A stretch of 34,106 bases of DNA from Candidatus Endonucleibacter sp. (ex Gigantidas childressi) (GTDB lineage: Bacteria > Pseudomonadota > Gammaproteobacteria > Pseudomonadales > Endozoicomonadaceae). Position numbers and translations under genes: made by a program. Each line of letters begins with the position of its first letter. Within the stretch, counting starts at the first letter, position 1. The notes beneath the pieces are model-generated. The model ran no database searches, was not told the origin of the DNA, and saw only the letters and a list, made by a program, of their open reading frames with translations. The stretch is taken from contig JASXSU010000006.1 in the NCBI GenBank assembly GCA_030674875.1, positions 1 through 34,106 of the forward strand, written 5' to 3'. Shown in pieces: positions 18,001 through 27,400 of this stretch.

Positions 18001-19377
18001 GCCATTTTTTACAACATTAAATACATAGTTAATACCAGATGAAACTTTACCCAAAAGACTGTCTTTCATGTTTTTCTTTAGACCTTCCTCTAGGTATTCA
18101 TCCCAGTCTTCTTGGCCAAATGATCCGTTTTGTTTATCTTTCTTTGTTTTAGCTTGGCCCTCTGGGTTAAGGCTTTCTTGTTGTTCTAGGTTGCTATGCA
18201 TTGCATCTAATGCCACAAATCCAGACTGATAAATGACATTTAATTGTTGTACTGTTTTAAACTGATCACTTAAATTTTTTATAACATCGCTTGCTAATAA
18301 AGTATTAGCAATCTCTCTGGCTTCACAATCACGTAAAGACTCATTTGCACCATGCCATACCTCGGTTACATCTTTTGAGTTGTAATGCAAATAAGAGAAA
18401 AATACTTTTTCCTCTGCGCTTATGCCATTTGTTTTGTTTTCTGCTGCAGTCAAATGATAATCTTGCGTAACCCAACGTTTGCTATCATCTAGTAATTTGC
18501 TTATTAAGCTATCGGAATTACGCGCACCCCAATTCACCAATGCTTCTAATACTGGATATTGTATCTCTGATGGCGTATTACTTGTTGTAGCTACTACATA
18601 ATGGGTTGATAATACATCCACTAAGTTACGCGTTTGCTTCAAGACAACCTCATTTAAGAAGTGCGTATCATTTTGTGCTCTTAACATCAGCGAACTTACT
18701 TGTTCATCTAATTTCGCGCAAATTAGTGGGCTAGCGTTACTCGTCTTAACCTTATCTTGCCACAAGGTGTGAAGCTTATAAAAGCATTGCTTTGCTCTAG
18801 AATTCAATACCTCTGCAACGAACACTTGCTCTTCTTTAGAGAGCTGTGTAAACGTTGTTTTTGTACTTTTTGGCAGGCGGCAACAAGCTCTCTTCTTTAT
18901 TTCTTGGGTGATACCGCTAAAACCTATTACCCAGCTAGGTGATTCTAACCCAGCGTTAATTATGTCTTGTTCAAGCTCACCAACTTCTAGCAAAATACTT
19001 ACATATACCATAGCAAGCACTTCAAACACGTTTTTTCCCTTAAATGCTTCTAGAGTAACAGAAAGATCGTTGTCATCTAGCACATGTTGCAAGCAACTAA
19101 TACTATTATCATGGCTTTTGCCATATTCAGCGCCTCCTAATAAGTTGCTACTACTAAAACACCTTCCAGCTAAGTTTTCCTCTCCATCAGCCTGACTATT
19201 AGTCCAGTTTTTTTTGGCTGACTGCTCGGCAGCTTGTTGGTGCAACTGCTCTGCCGGTGACGTATAATTTTGCGCTGAACTTACACTGCAACCACAGGCC
19301 AATATCAACAGTAAAAAAACACTTTTTACATGTTTGCAACAGAATGGAATTGAATAAGATTTAAATGAGATAAACAT
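15061..19377 (-). CDS. Copy 5: intact GLUG-repeat surface protein with PT stalk
   Basis: 1,438 residues, uninterrupted, the best reference for the family. Order: signal peptide 1-35; invariant helical domain to about 640; polar linker; hydrophobic segment about 685-710; DELPCCLID and NAECDPAVA; about ten GLUG-like units of 24-35 residues (roughly 890-1185: VGGVVGEV, LGGIAGKM, IGGVAGYS, AGGIVGVS, VGGVIGSG, VGGGIGLA, VGGGFGKS, then degenerate forms); a Cys-rich segment (NQCKRSKLPFIGEDCEI); a stalk of TETP/TEAP repeats (about 1280-1365); a transmembrane helix (ALIIGVSCGSFIAVAAYGVG); QRK stop-transfer; a charged tail ending SSGAVE. NAPG replaces the usual NAPC. GLUG domains occur in bacterial adhesins and proteases; adhesion or antigen function here is inferred. 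Confidence 0.9.
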   Translation of the reverse strand: MFISFKSYSIPFCCKHVKSVFLLLILACGCSVSSAQNYTSPAEQLHQQAAEQSAKKNWTNSQADGEENLAGRCFSSSNLLGGAEYGKSHDNSISCLQHVLDDNDLSVTLEAFKGKNVFEVLAMVYVSILLEVGELEQDIINAGLESPSWVIGFSGITQEIKKRACCRLPKSTKTTFTQLSKEEQVFVAEVLNSRAKQCFYKLHTLWQDKVKTSNASPLICAKLDEQVSSLMLRAQNDTHFLNEVVLKQTRNLVDVLSTHYVVATTSNTPSEIQYPVLEALVNWGARNSDSLISKLLDDSKRWVTQDYHLTAAENKTNGISAEEKVFFSYLHYNSKDVTEVWHGANESLRDCEAREIANTLLASDVIKNLSDQFKTVQQLNVIYQSGFVALDAMHSNLEQQESLNPEGQAKTKKDKQNGSFGQEDWDEYLEEGLKKNMKDSLLGKVSSGINYVFNVVKNGFTAPSTKREQSKKIMTAWVNMVQKNALHLTDSSDNTGIQLVMAELIKIDSLHKEGDITIKDALITLVAQDCTSSDKEQAFTLLTGLQRKADIRQKTYCYQPLVTAASDKNANDCELQYEQADQPIDIPASGNDFAKHNSAEEKHRDWLSMPTNDYTLQKSKSQNDVEVNEADGSYESDGTNTTKPSPLHVDWCFINLDCEEKNEEQAGGKRNTVWIGSGYNSSFYNRLLMGAVVGLCVLAVVDSATAASSPQAEAFFQNHTQAHDSSNLNSNHSRHIRDMSAASASNVIGISNVAELNLIGNNPDYPSNGRYKLTASFNVKKFNKPIPEFTGDFNGNGETLDELPCCLIDKLSGKGIVQNTTFNNVDTSNAECDPAVAKTMHNYSMVRFIKIGNSKFEGVGINNRIGMVSNVMSEASSFDNVMIANSTLNGLSGVKYVGGVVGEVYNNGSEFFKVMIVNVNITGLYSDLGGIAGKMRSVRIKEVYIGKTIVSGSGQSRYIGGVAGYSYGSAMQNVTVIDSNISGDHAGGIVGVSRHTTVSICHVISTEVSGRFVGGVIGSGKNSEMKNATVASSTISAHTESPSVGGGIGLADAITAVDLTVIDTVIDVVIKASEDQSEVGGGFGKSESGVQFSNTMIIKTNLSIDGGDGVLSAGWGGGKMAGSSAYEQLAVSQSFINIKGVKSITIGGAVGFINSGSISNFTVSRSKILFEGEGSNVQIGFCMGYKNRNSKCDFDETKKIFDNSPYNDTNGASCHQYNYNMNLTNQCKRSKLPFIGEDCEIKPEEYCRYKEPLIMVWNAPGLTQAQTPDSAATVPTTALSAPTETPTETPTEALTEALTETPTEAPTETPTETPTEAPTETPTETPTEALTETPTEAPTEAPTETPTETPIEAPIEAPTEAPTEVPKEALIIGVSCGSFIAVAAYGVGCYWYQRKINGDVGSSGHRDLYTEDGDHPSGKDEQKAEEGMSMIESSGAVE
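15281..15538 (-). repeat. 12-bp VNTR coding PT stalk, copy 5
   Basis: About 21 tandem 12-bp units (plus strand ggtgcttctgta and ggtgtttctgta variants) encode TEAP, TETP, IEAP and TEAL tetrapeptides. Unit length divisible by 3 keeps every frame open, so changes in copy number alter stalk length without a frameshift. The homologous stretch is 2 units in copy 6 and more than 570 bp in copy 9. Confidence 0.9.
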
Positions 19378-19388
19378 AGTGCTATGTA

Positions 19389-19400
19389 CTCCTGATTATA
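19389..19400 (-). promoter_or_regulatory. Shine-Dalgarno AGGAG and TATAAT, copy 5
   Basis: AGGAG at 19389-19393 and TATAAT at 19395-19400 ahead of ATG 19377. Confidence 0.5.
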
Positions 19401-19425
19401 TGCTGTTTATACTGCTGTAACATGT

Positions 19426-19465
19426 TAACAGATTATTAACAGATAACCAACATAAACAACATAGC
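19426..19465. repeat. 11-bp and 9-bp tandem repeats upstream of copy 5
   Basis: taacagattat and taacagataac (11 bp each) followed by caacataaa and caacatagc (9 bp each). It joins the 11-bp type of copies 3/4 to the 9-bp type of copy 1. Confidence 0.55.
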
Positions 19466-19729
19466 CGTCTAAAGCATCAAGAGAGCCCGTGCGCTAAATT
19501 GCTATATAATACAATAACTTATAGTGAAATAAATACAAGCATGCTAGTAACTGATAAAGATGCAGCCAGCAAATATTCAGAACTGTATAGCTTCAAATAT
19601 AGTGTAATTGTCACTCATTATTTTACAATTTAATATTGTAGGTATTTACCAAAAACGGTAAAACTTATATTTACTTCTCAGATAATTTTAAAACAACTTA
19701 ATAGTACCCATAACCCATCGTACTTCAAA

Positions 19730-19767
19730 TGCCTATTCTTACCAATCAGAAAAATTAAGAATAGGCA
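19730..19767 (-). terminator. Conserved hairpin downstream of copy 6
   Basis: Perfect 12-bp stem TGCCTATTCTTA/TAAGAATAGGCA, loop 14 nt, 20 nt after the copy 6 stop. Confidence 0.55.
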
Positions 19768-19787
19768 GCGTACAGATTCAATTACAG

Positions 19788-22700
19788 CTACTCAACTGCA
19801 CCTGAAGACTCAATCATACTCATACCTTCTTCAGCTTTTTGTTCATCTTTTCCGCTTGGATGCTCACCATCTTCTGTATACAGCTCCCTATGATCTGAAG
19901 AACCACCATCTCCATTAATCTTCCTTTGATACCAATAACAACCAACACCATAAGCAGCAATGGCAATAAAAGAACCACAAGATACTCCAATAATTAATGC
20001 TTCTTTAGGTACTTCTGTAGGTGCTTCTGTAGAAAGTGCGATTGTAGGCACTGTGGTTGTAGAGACTGGTGTTTTTGCTAAGCAAGGTGTATTCCATACC
20101 ATAATAACAGGCTCTTTATAACGTCTATATTCTTCTGGTTTAATTTCACAATCATTCCCTATAAAAGGCAACTTACTACTCCCGCATTGATTAGCTAATG
20201 TCATATTATAATCATACTGATGGTATGAGGTTCCGTTCGCATCATAGTAAGGTGTGCTATAGAATATCTTTTTAGTTTCATCAAAGCCACATTTACTTTT
20301 TCCATCTTTATGCTCTCCAATACAAAACCCTATTTGTGCATTTGATCCCTTCCCTTCAAATAATACCGTGCTCCTGCTTACCGTAAAGCTTGAAATAGAA
20401 GCGGAATCAATAAACCCAACAGCACCACCTATTGTTATATCCCTTACTCCCTTAATACTGATAAAGCTTTGACTAACTGCAAGCTGTTCATATGCACCAC
20501 TTAGCATAATCTGGCCAGCCCCCCATCCAGCATGCACCTTCTCACCATCTATACTTAAGTTAGTTTTGATGATCATTGTTTTGGAAAATTGTACGCGTGC
20601 AAATGACCTTCCAAAACCACCACCAACTGCTGACTCAAATAGTGAGGGTTTGATAATAACATCAATAACAGTATCAATAACAGTAAAGTCTTCAGCAGTA
20701 ATATTATGTGCAAACCCTATTCCACCCCCAACAGAAGGACTTTGAGCGTGCGCAATAATAGTAGAATTAGCAACTGTAGCATTTTTCATTTCACTGCTTT
20801 CACCATATCCGATCACCCCACCTACAGAATTACCATTTACTTTCGCCCTAATCACATGACAGGTACTAACTTTATCAGACCATGAGGAACCTACTATTCC
20901 TCCGGCAATGCTTCCAAAAATATTCGAATCTATAACGGTAACATTCTGTATGGCACTACCAGCGGAGTATCCAACAACACCTCCAACACGACCTTGACCC
21001 TCGCCCTTTACAATAGTCTTGCCGATATAAACTTCTTTAATTCCCACGCTTCGCATCTCTCCTGCTACCCCACCGACACGTAGAGCCAGGCCTGAGCCAG
21101 TAATATTGACATTTACTATTATTACCTTAAAAACTTCATTCCCCCTATTAAATGCTGCTCCTACTACCCCACCGGCAGATTTAACCCCAGTGCCATGAAG
21201 AGTGCTACATGCTATCATTACATTATCAAAACTAGATTTCCCCCGCATAACATTAGAGACCATACCTATAGCATTCCCTTTAACCTCGCCACTATCCTCT
21301 TCAAAATAGCTACCAACCCCTTTAAACTGACTATTCTCAATTTTGATAAACCTAACTATGGACTTATCATGCATAGTATTGGCAACTGCTGGGTCACATT
21401 CTGCATTCCTAGTGTCAACATTATTGAGGTTTATGTTTTGAACGATTCCATTACCTGAAAGTTTGTCTATCAAGCAGCATGGCAGCTCGTCAAGGGTTTC
21501 ATTATTTCCATTGAAATCACCTGTAAACTCCGGTATTGGTCTGGTGAAGTTTTTTACGTTAAAGCTTGCAGTTAGTTTATAGCGGCCGTTACTAGGGTAA
21601 TCTGTATGATTGCCAATTAAGTTCAGCTCTGCTACATTACTGATGCCAATAACATTAGAAGCAGAGGCTCTAATAGTTGAGCTATCGATTTGGGTAGTAT
21701 TATACAGAAATGACTCAGTTTGAGTATGGTTCTGAAAAAATGTCTCAGCTTGAGTAGTTGAGCTATCGATTTGGGTAGTATTATACAGAAATGACTCAGT
21801 TTGAGTATGGTTCTGAAAAAATGTCTCAGCTTGAGTAGTTGAGCTATCGATTTGGGTAGTATTATACAGAAATGACTCAGTTTGAGTATGGTTCTGAAAA
21901 AATGCCTCAGCTTGAGGAGAGCTTGCTGTTGTAGCAGAGTCCACAACAGCTAAAACACACAAGCCTACAACTGCGCCCATAAGAAGCCTATTGTAAAACG
22001 ATGAATTATAGCCAGATCCTATCCACACAGTATTGCGCTGGCCTCTTGCTTGCTCTTCATTTTTTTCTTCATAATCTAGATTAATAAAACACCAATCTAC
22101 GTGCAAAGGTGATGATTTGGTTGTATTAGTACCATCACTTTCATAACTCCCATCAGCTTCATTAACCTCAACATCATTTTGTGATTTACTTTTTTGTAAC
22201 GTATAGTCGTTTGTTGGCATAGACAACCAATCTCTATGTTTTTCTTCAGCACTATTGTGTTTCGCAAAATCATTACCACTTGCTGGAATATCTATTGGCT
22301 GGTCTGCTTGCTCATATTGTAACTCACAATCATTAGCATTTTTATCTGAAGCAGCAGTAACAAGTGGTTGGTAGCAATATGTTTTTTGTCGTATATCTGC
22401 TTTACGCTGTAACCCTGTTAACAGGGTAAACGCTTGTTCTTTATCTGAACTAGTACAATCCTGTGCAACCAGTGTAATTAAAGCATCTTTTATGGTTATA
22501 TCTCCTTCTTTATGCAGGCTATCTATTTTTATCAACTCTGCCATAACCAATTGTATGCCTGTATTATCTGAGTTATCTGTTAAATGCAAGGCATTTTTTT
22601 GTACCATATTAACCCAGGCAGTCATTATTTTTTTGCTTTGCTCTTTCTTGGTTGGTGGTGCCGTAAAGCCATTTTTTACAACATTAAATACATAATTAAT

Positions 22701-24044
22701 ACCAGATGCAACTTTACCCAAAAGACTGTCTTTCATGTTTTTCTTTAGACCTTCCTCTAGGTATTCATCCCAGTCTTCTTGGCCAAATGATCCGTTTTGT
22801 TTATCTTTCTTTGTTTTAGCTTGGCCCTCTGGGTTAAGGCTTTCTTGTTGTTCTAGGTTACTATGCATTGCATCTAATGCCACAAATCCAGACTGATAAA
22901 TGACATTTAATTGTTGTACTGTTTTAAACTGATCACTTAAATCTTTTATAACATCGCTAGCTAATAAAGTATTAGCAATCTCTCTGACTTCACAATCACG
23001 TAAAGACTCATTTGCACCATGCCATACCTCGGTTACATCTTTTGAGTTGTAATGCAAATAGGAGAAAAATACTTTTTCCTCTGCGCTTATGCCATTTGTT
23101 TTGTTTTCTTCTGCAGTCAAATGATAATCTTGCGTAACCCAACGTTTGCTATCATCTAGTAATTTGCTTATTAAGCTATCGGAATTACGCGCACCCCAAT
23201 TCACCAATGCTTCTAATACTGGATATTGTATCTCTGATGGCGTATTACTTGTTGTAGCTACTACATAATGGGTTGATAATACATCCACTAAGTTACGCGT
23301 TTGCTTCAAGACAACCTCATTTAAGAAGTGCGTATCATTTTGTGCTCTTAACATCAGCGAACTTACTTGTTCATCTAATTTGGCGCAAATTAGTGGGCTA
23401 GCGTTACTCGTCTTAACCTTATCTTGCCACAAGGTGTGAAGCTTATAAAAGCATTGCTTTGCTCTAGAGTTCAATACCTCTGCAACGAACATTTGCTCTT
23501 CTTTAGTGAGCTGTGTAAACGTTGTTTTTGTACTTTTTGGCAGGCGGCAACAAGCTCTCTTCTTTATTTCTTGGGTGATACCGCTAAAACCTATTATCCA
23601 GCTAGGTGATTCTAACCCAGCGTTAATTATGTCTTGTTCAAGCTCACCAACTTCTAGCAAAATACTTACATATACCATAGCAAGCACTTCAAACACGTTT
23701 TTTCCCTTAAATGCTTCTAGAGTAACAGAAAGATCGTTGTCATCTAGCACATGTTGCAAGCAACTAATACTATTATCATGGCTTTTGCTATATTCAGCGC
23801 CTCCTAATAAGTTGCTACGACTAAAACACCTTCCAGCTAAGCTTGCTTCTCTATCAACCTGACTATCAGTCCGGCTTTTTTTGAGTGGCTTCTCGGCATC
23901 TTGTTGGTGCAACTGCTCTGCCGGTGTCGTATAATTTTGCGCTGAACTTACACTGCATCCACAGGCCAATATCAACAGTAAAAAAACACTTTTTACATGT
24001 TTGCAACAGAATGACATTGAATAAGATTTACATGAGATAAACAT
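19788..24044 (-). CDS. Copy 6: intact GLUG-repeat surface protein, short stalk
   Basis: 1,418 residues, complete. It has the signal peptide (MFISCKSYSMSFCC...), invariant helical domain, hydrophobic segment about 685-710 and GLUG repeats (AGGVVGAA, VGGVAGEM, VGGVVGYS, AGGIVGSS, VGGVIGYG, VGGGIGFA, VGGGFGRS, IGGAVGFI). A Cys-rich segment follows, then the transmembrane helix IIGVSCGSFIAIAAYGVGCY and a tail ending SSGAVE. Two features set it apart. The linker after the hydrophobic segment contains three 27-residue repeats (TESFLYNTTQIDSST with QAETFFQNHTQ), replacing the AHDSSNLNSNH linker of other copies. The Pro/Thr stalk is only two tetrapeptides long. Its N-terminal linker (DAEKPLKKSRTDSQVDREAS) is also more divergent than usual. 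Membrane-anchored surface role inferred. Confidence 0.9.
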   Translation of the reverse strand: MFISCKSYSMSFCCKHVKSVFLLLILACGCSVSSAQNYTTPAEQLHQQDAEKPLKKSRTDSQVDREASLAGRCFSRSNLLGGAEYSKSHDNSISCLQHVLDDNDLSVTLEAFKGKNVFEVLAMVYVSILLEVGELEQDIINAGLESPSWIIGFSGITQEIKKRACCRLPKSTKTTFTQLTKEEQMFVAEVLNSRAKQCFYKLHTLWQDKVKTSNASPLICAKLDEQVSSLMLRAQNDTHFLNEVVLKQTRNLVDVLSTHYVVATTSNTPSEIQYPVLEALVNWGARNSDSLISKLLDDSKRWVTQDYHLTAEENKTNGISAEEKVFFSYLHYNSKDVTEVWHGANESLRDCEVREIANTLLASDVIKDLSDQFKTVQQLNVIYQSGFVALDAMHSNLEQQESLNPEGQAKTKKDKQNGSFGQEDWDEYLEEGLKKNMKDSLLGKVASGINYVFNVVKNGFTAPPTKKEQSKKIMTAWVNMVQKNALHLTDNSDNTGIQLVMAELIKIDSLHKEGDITIKDALITLVAQDCTSSDKEQAFTLLTGLQRKADIRQKTYCYQPLVTAASDKNANDCELQYEQADQPIDIPASGNDFAKHNSAEEKHRDWLSMPTNDYTLQKSKSQNDVEVNEADGSYESDGTNTTKSSPLHVDWCFINLDYEEKNEEQARGQRNTVWIGSGYNSSFYNRLLMGAVVGLCVLAVVDSATTASSPQAEAFFQNHTQTESFLYNTTQIDSSTTQAETFFQNHTQTESFLYNTTQIDSSTTQAETFFQNHTQTESFLYNTTQIDSSTIRASASNVIGISNVAELNLIGNHTDYPSNGRYKLTASFNVKNFTRPIPEFTGDFNGNNETLDELPCCLIDKLSGNGIVQNINLNNVDTRNAECDPAVANTMHDKSIVRFIKIENSQFKGVGSYFEEDSGEVKGNAIGMVSNVMRGKSSFDNVMIACSTLHGTGVKSAGGVVGAAFNRGNEVFKVIIVNVNITGSGLALRVGGVAGEMRSVGIKEVYIGKTIVKGEGQGRVGGVVGYSAGSAIQNVTVIDSNIFGSIAGGIVGSSWSDKVSTCHVIRAKVNGNSVGGVIGYGESSEMKNATVANSTIIAHAQSPSVGGGIGFAHNITAEDFTVIDTVIDVIIKPSLFESAVGGGFGRSFARVQFSKTMIIKTNLSIDGEKVHAGWGAGQIMLSGAYEQLAVSQSFISIKGVRDITIGGAVGFIDSASISSFTVSRSTVLFEGKGSNAQIGFCIGEHKDGKSKCGFDETKKIFYSTPYYDANGTSYHQYDYNMTLANQCGSSKLPFIGNDCEIKPEEYRRYKEPVIMVWNTPCLAKTPVSTTTVPTIALSTEAPTEVPKEALIIGVSCGSFIAIAAYGVGCYWYQRKINGDGGSSDHRELYTEDGEHPSGKDEQKAEEGMSMIESSGAVE
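20008..20031 (-). repeat. Minimal stalk repeat, copy 6
   Basis: Only two 12-bp units, encoding TEAP and TEVP, at the site where copies 5 and 9 carry long arrays. It fixes the lower end of the length range. Confidence 0.7.
21681..21923 (-). repeat. Three 81-bp tandem repeats inside copy 6
   Basis: Units begin at 21681, 21762 and 21843 with gctatcgatttgggtag and are almost identical. Each codes for 27 residues with two N-x-T motifs (NTT and NHT). The leftmost base pattern ends at the SASNVIGIS junction, the right end at the SSPQAEAFFQNHTQ sequence common to the family, from which the unit was apparently built. Confidence 0.9.
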
Positions 24045-24055
24045 AGTGCTATGTA

Positions 24056-24067
24056 CTCCTGATTATA
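24056..24067 (-). promoter_or_regulatory. Shine-Dalgarno AGGAG and TATAAT, copy 6
   Basis: AGGAG at 24056-24060 and TATAAT at 24062-24067 ahead of ATG 24044. Confidence 0.5.
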
Positions 24068-24092
24068 TGCTGTTTTTACTGCTGCAACATGT

Positions 24093-24135
24093 TAACAGGT
24101 AACCAAGAGATAAACAACAGATAAACAATATAACC
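24093..24135. repeat. 11-bp tandem repeats upstream of copy 6
   Basis: taacaggtaac, caagagataaa, caacagataaa and a partial caatataacc: three to four 11-bp units, one more than upstream of copies 3 and 4. Confidence 0.6.
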
Positions 24136-24407
24136 AAAATAGCCGTCTAAAGCATCAAGAGAACCCGTGCGCTAAATTGCTATATAATACAATAACTTAT
24201 AGTGAAATAAATACAAGCATGCTAGTAACTGATAAAGATGCAGCCCACAAACATTCATAACTTTATAGTTTCAAATATAGTGTAATTGTCACTCATTATT
24301 TTACAATTTAATATTGTAGGTATTTACCAAAAACGGTAAAACTTATATTTACTTCTCAGATAATTTTAAAACAACTTAATAGTACCCATAACCCATCGTA
24401 CTTCAAA

Positions 24408-24445
24408 TGCCTATTCTTACCAATCAGCAAAATTAAGAATAGGCA
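24408..24445 (-). terminator. Conserved hairpin downstream of copy 7
   Basis: Perfect 12-bp stem TGCCTATTCTTA/TAAGAATAGGCA, loop 14 nt, 20 nt after the copy 7 stop. Confidence 0.55.
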
Positions 24446-24465
24446 GCGTACAGATTCAATTACAG

Positions 24466-27400
24466 CTACTCAACTGCACCTGAAGACTCAATCATACTCA
24501 TACCTTCTTCAGCTTTTTGTTCATCTTTTCCGCTTGGATGGTCACCATCTTCTGTATACAGCTCCCTATGACCTGAACAACAACCTCCATTATTATGCCT
24601 TTTATAGCAATAAAAACCACCACCAACAGCAGTAGCGGCAATAAGAATAGTACTAGATACCCCAAGTGAGGCTGTAGACACTCTGTCTACATAGACTGGT
24701 GTTTTTACTACGCAAGGTGTATTCCATACCATAATAACAGGCTCTTTATAACGTCTATATTCTTCTGGTTTAATTTCACAATCGTTTCCTATAAAAGGCA
24801 ACTTACTCCATCTACATTGATTAATTAAGTTCATATTATACTGTTGGCATGAGGCTGCGCTCGCATCATTGCAAGATGAGTTATCTAATAGCTTTTTAGT
24901 TTCATCAAAGTCACATTTACTATTTCCGTTGTTGCGTCCCATACAAAACCCTATTTGTACATTTGATCCCTCCCCTTCAAGTAGTACCATGCTCCCACTT
25001 ACCGTAAAGCTTGAAATAGAAGCGGACTCAATAAACCCAACAGCACCACCTATTGTTATATGCGTTACCCCTGTAATATTGATAAAGCTTTGACTAACTG
25101 CAAGCTGTTCATATGCACCACTTCCCGTCATCTTGCCCACCCCCCATCCAGCAGACAAAACACCATCATCTCCATCTATACTCAAGTTAGTTTTGATGAT
25201 CATTGTATTGGAAAATTGTACGCCTGACTCTGACTTTCCAAAACCACCGCCAACTTCTGATTGATATTCTGAGGGTTTGATAACAACATCAATAACAGTA
25301 TCAATAACAGTAAGGTCTACAGCAGTAATATCACGAGCATACCCTATTCCGCCCCCAGCAGAAGGAGCGTAAGTATCCGCAATAATAGTAGAGCTAGCAA
25401 CTGTAGCATGTTCCATTTTACTGCCGTCACCAGATCCGATCACCCCACCTACAAAACGACCACTTACTTCCGTCCTAATAACATGACAGAGACTAACTGT
25501 ATTATGCCTTGAGACACCTACTATTCCTCCGGCATATTTTCCAGAAATACTCGAATCTATAACGGTAACATTCTGTATGGAGCTACGATCGGAGTCTCCA
25601 GCAACACCGGCAACAAAACTTTCTTGACCCGCGCCCTTTACAATAGTGTTGCCGATATAAGCTTCTTTAATTTCTATACCTAGCATCATTCCTGCTACCC
25701 CACCGATACGTGCATCCTTGCCTGAGCCAGTAATATTGACATTTACTATTCTTGCTTTAAAAACTTCACTCCCCATATTATGTGCTGCTCCTACGACCCC
25801 ACCGGCATATTTAACCCCACTAAGGCCATTAAGAGTGCTATTTGCTATCATTACATTATCAAAACTAGATGCCCCCCGCATAACATTAGAGACCATACCT
25901 ATAGCATTCCCTTCAAAGTCGCCACTATCCTCTTTAAAATAGCTACCACCCCCTTCAAACTGACTATTCGCAATTTTGATAAATCTAACTATGGACTCAT
26001 CATACATAGTATTGGCAACTGCTGGATCACATTCTGCATTCCTAGTGTTAACATTATTGAAGTTTATGTTTTGAACTATTCCCTTACCTGCAAGTGTTTT
26101 TATCAAGCAGCATGGCAGCTCGTCAATGGTTTCACAATTTCCATTGAAATCACCTGTAAACACATGTATTGGTCCGGTGAAGTTTTTTACGTTAAAGCTT
26201 GCAGTTAGTTTATAGCGACCGTAATTAGGGTAATCTCTATGATTGCCAATTAAGTTCAGCTCTGTGACATTACTGATGCCAATAACATTAGAAGCAGAGG
26301 CTGCACTCACATCCCTAATATGACGAAAATGGTTACTATTTAAATTTGAGCTATCGTGTGCTTGGGTATGGTTCTGAAAAAATGTCTCAGCTTGAGGAGA
26401 GCTTGCTGCTGTAGCAGAGTCCACAACAGCTAAAACACACAAGCCTACAACTGCGCCCATAAGAAGCCTACTGTAAAACGATGAATTATAGCTAGATCCT
26501 ATCCACACAGTCTTGCGCTGACCTCTTGCTTGCTCTTCATTTTTTTCTTCATAATCTAGATTAATAAAACACCAATCTACGTGCAAAGGTGATGATTTGG
26601 TTGTATTAGTACCATCACTTTCATAACTCCCATCAGCTTCATTATACGCAACATCATTTTGTGATTTACTTTTTTGTAACGTATAGTCGTTTGTTGGCAT
26701 AGACAACCAATCTCTATGCTTTTCTTCAGCACTATTGTGTTTCGCAAAATCATTACCACTTGCTGGAATATCTATTGGCTGGTCTGCTTGCTCATATTGT
26801 AACTCACAATCATTAGCATTTTTATCTGAAGCAGCAGTAACAAGTGGTTGGTAGCAATATGTTTTTTGTCGTATATCTGCTTTACGCTGTAACCCTGTTA
26901 ACAGGGTAAACGCTTGTTCTTTATCTGAACTAGTACAATCCTGTGCAACCAGTATAGTTAAAGCATCTTTTATGGTTATATCTCCTTCTTTATACAGGCT
27001 ATCTATTTTTATCAACTCTGCCATAACCAATTGTATGCCTTTATTATCTGAGCTATCTGTTAAATGCAAGGCATTTTTTTGTACCATATTAACCCAGGCA
27101 GTCATTATTTTTTTGCTTTGCTCTTGCTTGGTTGGTGGTGCCGTAAAGCCATTTTTTACAACATTAAATACATAGTTAATACCAGATGCAACCTTACCCA
27201 AAAGACTGTCTTTCATGTTTTTCTTTAGACCTTCCTCTAGGTATTCATCCCAGTCTTCTTGGCCAAATGATCCGTTTTGTTTATCTTTCTTTGTTTTAGC
27301 TTGGTCCTCTGGGTTAAGGCTTTCTTGTTGTTCTAGGTTGCTATGCATTGCATCTAATGCCACAAATCCAGACTGATAAATGACATTTAATTGTTGTACT

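Larger units (their letters stand above)
19378..19787. other. Conserved intergenic spacer, copies 5/6
   Basis: No gene seen. It shares the AT-rich core, the TTTACC/GGTAAA inverted repeat and the 12-bp hairpin with the other spacers, but has a different repeat block (19426-19465) and gctatataatacaat instead of gtaatacaat. This variant is shared with 32883-33312. Confidence 0.8.
24045..24465. other. Conserved intergenic spacer, copies 6/7
   Basis: No gene seen. Same architecture as the other spacers; the upstream repeat block (24093-24135) is a private variant. It contains the hairpin that follows copy 7. Confidence 0.8.

Noticed and set aside
26577-26759. 60-codon minus-strand ORF (MVMILRNTIVLKK...) present in most long copies
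   Set aside because: An off-frame shadow of the GNDFAKHNSAEEKHRD region of the main gene.
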